Positions 5,374-6,329 of a stretch of 6,329 nt of DNA are shown here, piece by piece. Each line of letters opens with the position of its first letter. The first letter of the stretch is position 1. The stretch comes from Cytophagaceae bacterium. Its GTDB lineage: Bacteria > Bacteroidota > Bacteroidia > Cytophagales > Cytophagaceae. The notes under the pieces were generated by a model. It searched no databases. It was not told the DNA's origin and saw only the letters and a list, made by a program, of their open reading frames with translations. Made by a program: the position numbers and the translations under genes. The stretch spans positions 1 through 6,329 of the forward strand of contig JAGKWN010000160.1 in the NCBI GenBank assembly GCA_021151805.1, given 5' to 3'.

Positions 5374-5402
5374 GGTGTTCTGTGAGCCACAGACCACGGT
5401 GA
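5374..5402 (+). repeat. REP-like hairpin repeat, copy 3
   Basis: The core TTCTGTGAGCCACAGACC (5378-5395) has stem TCTGTG/CACAGA with loop AGC. Over 5374-5399 it equals copy 1 (733-758, reverse complemented) with one mismatch, which falls in the loop, so the stem is preserved. It shares the downstream GGTGA with copy 2. It stands alone, with no inverted partner nearby, more than 4 kb from the other two copies. Confidence 0.75.
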
Positions 5403-5435
5403 AGGTTAGCGCAACAGCAGGATTAGTAGTTGTTA

Positions 5436-5454
5436 GGTGCCAATTAAGGTCACC
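5436..5454. other. Small bulged hairpin before the KAP gene 3' end
   Basis: GGTGCC (5436-5441) can pair with GG (5448-5449) and CACC (5451-5454) across the loop AATTAA, with T5450 bulged. It lies between copy 3 of the REP-like repeat and the stop codon of the minus-strand NTPase gene (5472). No T tract follows on the minus strand, so a terminator role is doubtful. A six-pair stem of this kind may be chance. Confidence 0.25.
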
Positions 5455-5471
5455 GATATGAAGTGAACGGA

Positions 5472-6329
5472 TTATTGAATTATAATAGGATCTGTTAAAT
5501 TTATTTTTTTTAGCAAAAAATTTAATTTTATGTCACTATATCTATTTTTATTAATATAATCTAAAGATAAAACGAGGTCCTTTGAATTTTCATAACCTTT
5601 TAATTTGGATTTGATTGGAGAAGTTTTATTGCCTTCTCCATCTATTTCTATCAATTTTACTTTGTCTTGATATTCCTTATTGTTGTTATAAAATTGTAAT
5701 AATAATGCTTCTATATAATGTAAATTTAAATCAGATAAATTTTTAAATTCAGAAGGCATTATACCAGCAAATTCATTACTTAATTCTTGCAAAGTTAAAG
5801 AGTTGTTTTCTATCTTTTGATAGAACTCGTTTCGTATTGTTTTTAAATATATTAGAACAAATAGAAGAGATGAAAAACTATATTGGTTAGGTTTAAACAA
5901 ATTTAATATAAGTCGAGTTTGTCCAAATATTTTTTCTTGTTGCCTTAATGTCGCATTTGTTTCATTGAATAATATTTCCGCTATAAGAAGTAAATTTTCC
6001 CCATCATTTTGAAATTCATCAATGTTACTTCTTTCTATAGAATAGAAAAATTCTCCAAGAGAATAATAATCAAATAAATATTTGCAAAATATTTTATTTG
6101 AAGGCTTAGGAATAGAATATTCAAGATCAATAAAACGTCTTAAGTATTCATCTGTATTGATTTGTTCGCTTCCATAAACACCTTTTACAGAACTTGCTAA
6201 ATGTTTTTTATCAATTGACAGTACAAATACAATTCCAGAAACAGTAAACAAGTGTTTCATCTGTTCTAAAAGCTCAACAGCATAATTGGGACGACATCTA
6301 TCTAATTCATCAATAATAAATATAAGAGG
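5472..6329 (-). CDS. KAP-family P-loop NTPase, C-terminal part (gene continues past the right edge)
   Basis: The open frame does not begin at the ATG at 6260; it reads on without a stop to the window edge, adding PLIFIIDELDRCRP and NYAVELLEQ, so 286 codons including the stop are visible and the 5' end is missing. LIFIIDELDRCRP is the characteristic KAP Walker B segment (hydrophobic run, D-D/E-L-D-R-C). It is followed by a helix (YAVELLEQMKHLF), the strand GIVFVLSIDKKHL and YGSEQINTDEYLRRFIDLEYSIPKPS, all typical of KAP ATPases. The Walker A motif would lie outside the window. The C-terminal region is helical, charged and unrecognised. KAP NTPases (named for Kidins220/ARMS and PifA) include phage-exclusion proteins and are common in defence loci; whether this one is defensive cannot be judged without its upstream genes. 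It is clearly more A+T-rich than the sigma operon, suggesting acquisition by transfer. Confidence 0.88.
   Translation of the reverse strand, partial: PLIFIIDELDRCRPNYAVELLEQMKHLFTVSGIVFVLSIDKKHLASSVKGVYGSEQINTDEYLRRFIDLEYSIPKPSNKIFCKYLFDYYSLGEFFYSIERSNIDEFQNDGENLLLIAEILFNETNATLRQQEKIFGQTRLILNLFKPNQYSFSSLLFVLIYLKTIRNEFYQKIENNSLTLQELSNEFAGIMPSEFKNLSDLNLHYIEALLLQFYNNNKEYQDKVKLIEIDGEGNKTSPIKSKLKGYENSKDLVLSLDYINKNRYSDIKLNFLLKKINLTDPIIIQ

Larger units (their letters stand above)
5122..5471. other. 350-bp intergenic region packed with hairpins
   Basis: No protein-coding or tRNA gene is apparent between the DoxX-like stop and the KAP NTPase stop, which converge here. The left half (5143-5293) is a cluster of hairpins with different arms but similar centres. 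The right half carries copy 3 of the REP-like repeat (5374-5402) and a bulged hairpin at 5436-5454. The stretch 5294-5373 shows nothing I can interpret. None of the hairpins is followed by a clear T tract, so terminator function for the converging genes is not evident. Confidence 0.6.

Overview
The window looks like a piece of a Bacteroidota chromosome, most likely Chitinophagaceae/Sphingobacteriia-like. The basis is family content and signals: start codons lack Shine-Dalgarno sequences and have A-rich leaders, two promoters carry the Bacteroidota -7 element TAnnTTTG, and an ECF42-type sigma factor sits next to a DGPF (YCII-like) partner. The species cannot be named from the sequence.

Layout, left to right. 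At 43-64 there is a small hairpin with a T tract. A minus-strand RibD/DHFR-like reductase follows (90-650). The intergenic stretch 651-962 carries two copies of a hairpin repeat in inverted orientation, a REPIN-like arrangement. Next is a LURP-one-related (YxjI-like) gene split by a -1 frame change (963-1522). Then comes a two-gene minus-strand operon, DGPF protein then ECF42 sigma factor, with a 14-nt overlap (1695-3276). A short-chain dehydrogenase/reductase (SDR) gene (3389-4081) and an HxlR-family regulator (4302-4643) follow on the minus strand. A DoxX-like membrane protein gene (4759-5121) diverges from the HxlR gene across an operator-rich spacer. A 350-bp intergenic stretch packed with hairpins (5122-5471) comes next. 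The right edge holds the 3' part of a very A+T-rich KAP-family P-loop NTPase gene (5472-6329, continuing out of the window).

How the genes work together. The DGPF and sigma genes are translationally overlapped and form a known type of regulatory module. HxlR probably controls its own gene and the DoxX-like gene through the shared spacer, and may also affect the co-directional SDR gene downstream. The remaining genes are single units separated by repeats, which is typical of an accessory chromosomal region.

The items most worth a second look are: the T TTA AAA heptamer exactly at the LURP-one frame change; the four-half-site HxlR operator array; the cluster of hairpins with different arms but a shared ATT-NNN-AAT centre; the three-copy hairpin repeat with an inverted pair; and the KAP NTPase, a family that includes phage-exclusion proteins. 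I did not see a complete new multi-gene system inside these 6.3 kb.
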